From: CAZNMF01 sp035547155 | GTDB taxonomy: Bacteria; Acidobacteriota; Vicinamibacteria; Vicinamibacterales; SCN-69-37 | Length of the DNA: 6,793 bases | NCBI GenBank assembly: GCA_035547155.1 | Contig: DASZVJ010000087.1 | Span: 1-6,793, forward strand | Reading direction: 5' to 3' | Shown here: piece by piece, positions 6,401 through 6,793 of the stretch | Layout of the letters: each line of letters opens with the position of its first letter | Numbering within the stretch: position 1 is the first letter of the stretch | Translations under genes and position numbers: made by a program | The notes under the pieces: generated by a model | Told to the model about the DNA's origin: nothing | The model's input: the letters and a program-made list of their open reading frames with translations, nothing else | Databases searched by the model: none

Positions 6401-6793
6401 GGTGGCGGCGAGCGCATGCGCGGCGTCACCCGAGGCGAACGGATCGCCGGTGCGCAGGCGAACGCGATAGGGCGTGCTCGTCGGCACGCCGGTCCAGATC
6501 GTCACGTAGTAATCGCCGGCGGCGAGCGTGCCATCCCACGTCAGCGGGGTCCGCGCACCGGCCTGCAACGACAGCCGCGCGACCTGCCGGTCGTCCGAGC
6601 CCCAGCCAAGCTTGATTTCCTGCGCCGCGCCCGCCGCGCTTTCGACCGTGAGATGCACGGGCGTGCGGCCGAGGAGCGTGAAGCGATACATGTCGATGTC
6701 GTTCGTGAAGTCGGTGACGCCGCCGCGGCTGGAATCCAACGCGAGCGGCAGCGCCGTGGCGCGATCGCCGTTCGGTTCGACTTCGTCGACGGC
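3425..6793 (-). CDS. Large multi-domain exported VWA protein, C-terminal part (start outside window)
   Basis: The frame is open from the right edge to TAA at 3425, giving 1122 visible residues, numbered here from the edge. The sequence begins AVDEVEPNGDRATALPLAL, the usual opening of a PPC (pre-peptidase C-terminal) domain, so the real start is upstream. Domains in order are: PPC-like 4-113; Ig-like/NEW3-like 135-234; discoidin-like 278-390 (LLIDGLSNDGG, FQVLGSTDGSTFAPL); a second discoidin-like module 405-545; a Pro/Ala linker; a second PPC-like sandwich 580-665; VWA1 668-845; VWA2 881-1066; and a short beta cap to the end. VWA1 has DTSAS (674-678) and TDAE (768-771). VWA2 has DASGS (888-892), Thr968 and TDGEEN (994-999), a complete metal-binding site. 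Cys937 and Cys1000 in VWA2 match a Cys pair common in this VWA type. No C-terminal membrane helix or sorting motif is seen, so the protein is probably secreted. Adhesion or protein scaffolding is likely from the domains; the ligand is unknown. Confidence 0.93.
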   Translation of the reverse strand, partial: AVDEVEPNGDRATALPLALDSSRGGVTDFTNDIDMYRFTLLGRTPVHLTVESAAGAAQEIKLGWGSDDRQVARLSLQAGARTPLTWDGTLAAGDYYVTIWTGVPTSTPYRVRLRTGDPFASGDAAHALAATATLQLDTLRVAAAAHDAQTIAGHLDLASKNEALDLTLTTFTADERWTMTTGRSTVHLDPGGRVSVPVTVRVAPDAWDNHPVHVAIGARNASGAHVTATAIVVPDSTVAAVNPTAAPALPAALAGGLNVAWSALGGESLDNHPLLIDGLSNDGGTQRMNLADAKNGVAIRLAGQSVRLAGFVLVPAASAAIGDRLHAFQVLGSTDGSTFAPLLSGTLASREEPQAFVLPAPADVRVVKLVPIDAQDHNATSCALAEFEAIADPASSPLGSTGLDISPILRGGHVVTMDPYVNTQAMFDDASQFSLTASWPGSRKEPLSWVVAFFDDRAARIDRLDWRYRPGQDASSAVPSVDVFGSIVSPNGPWTKLGTWTIAPHGDSAPFRPAGQPLARYLRFVAAPAKSGYNADLPLRLSVHEPAAGAAYHSVLALPDEPAPSAATSAPPRRSDAPAPLTFDTPVQGAVRAGTTGDHWMLTVPAGARGVTLTLANAPSVSASLTVKNAGGTAVPLKEDSTAPDVHRYTGVLPAGQYDVTVVEPPHSIAVVWDTSASVGGWLPAIVAAVRSFTRNAVPGRDEMALLPLRDPVAKPLASTYSGDPAALFASIQSYDWKDSSSAAEGGLVGAMQTLQDRPGRHAIVLLTDAETSSLDLTPQVWSLMARTTPQIFTLSVLTNSTGPGAWRSRTLMADWAASTGGFNASVGDASETEAAFARVASALRSWAPYTLTASAATAPPAPGLLTVTRAVKAAAPPARPSVALLLDASGSMLQAIKGRRKIDIARAELDHLVRAVIADATPVTLRVYGQGGPGSCSSDLLMPLAPLDRAKAEAVVATARSTNGAKTATAASLHATAADLAGAQGAKRVILITDGEENCGGDVEAEIAALRKSGIDVELDVVGFAIDSAASGKTFEKWAGLGGGRYYEAKDAATLDTAMRAAVTEHFDVVDAAGAVIASGDVGGKAVSVAAGHYSVKLHGDPAVSVDVDVPPAGSASAVLP
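3596..4153 (-). other. VWA domain 2 with complete MIDAS site
   Basis: The domain shows PSVALLLDASGSM, then Thr968 in a GAKTATAASL loop, then VILITDGEENCGGD, the three elements of a metal-ion-dependent adhesion site. The CSSD and ENCGGD cysteines are placed as in VWA proteins of the 'DGEE-C-GGD' type, and could form a disulfide outside the cytoplasm. The later GIDVELDVVGFAID and GGGRYYEAKD strands complete the Rossmann-like fold. Confidence 0.88.
4259..4792 (-). other. VWA domain 1, divergent
   Basis: It begins SIAVVWDTSASVGGW, giving the first MIDAS loop as D-T-S-A-S, and has HAIVLLTDAETSS as the third. The middle Thr loop is not the standard form: the equivalent region reads KDSSSAAEGGLVGAM, with Ser instead of Thr. 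It has the alternating helices and strands of a VWA fold and ends before WAPYTLTASA. Metal binding is plausible but less certain than in VWA2. Confidence 0.8.

Noticed and set aside
6737..6739. TTG at 6739 as start of the VWA protein
   Set aside because: The open frame continues to the window edge and encodes the EVEPN opening of a PPC domain, so the gene begins upstream.

Overview
The window is one strand of a high-GC bacterial genome and is coding almost throughout. All four supportable genes lie on the minus strand, so transcription runs from the right edge to the left. The strong G/C bias at third codon positions, secreted multi-domain proteins and AT-rich TTCGAA-type intergenic repeats would suit an Acidobacteriota-like (Vicinamibacteria-like) genome. 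This placement is an inference from style, and no marker gene in the window proves it.

Layout in order of transcription: (1) 6793-3425 is the C-terminal 1122 residues of a large, probably exported protein. It carries a PPC-like domain, an Ig-like domain, two discoidin-like modules, a second PPC-like sandwich and two consecutive von Willebrand A (VWA) domains. Its start is outside the window. (2) 3424-3273 is a 152-base gap with two diverged copies of a 51-base AT-rich repeat, built from tandem 14-mers; one copy contains a 26-base perfect palindrome. (3) 3272-2208 encodes a 354-residue polytopic membrane protein of unknown family. (4) After 34 bases, 2173-470 encodes a 567-residue lipoprotein with a beta-rich body and no recognised family. 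(5) After 16 bases, 453-1 is the start of an exported protein with a transglutaminase-like motif, cut by the left edge.

The three downstream genes have short gaps and clear Shine-Dalgarno sequences, so they very likely form one operon. The VWA gene may belong to it or be a separate unit divided by the repeat region. Together they suggest an envelope module: a metal-binding adhesive surface protein, an inner-membrane protein, a lipid-anchored beta-rich protein and a transglutaminase-fold protein that seems to have Ser where the catalytic Cys should be. The joint function is unknown; a role in surface attachment or envelope assembly is an inference. No tRNA, rRNA, CRISPR array, insertion sequence or phage gene was seen.
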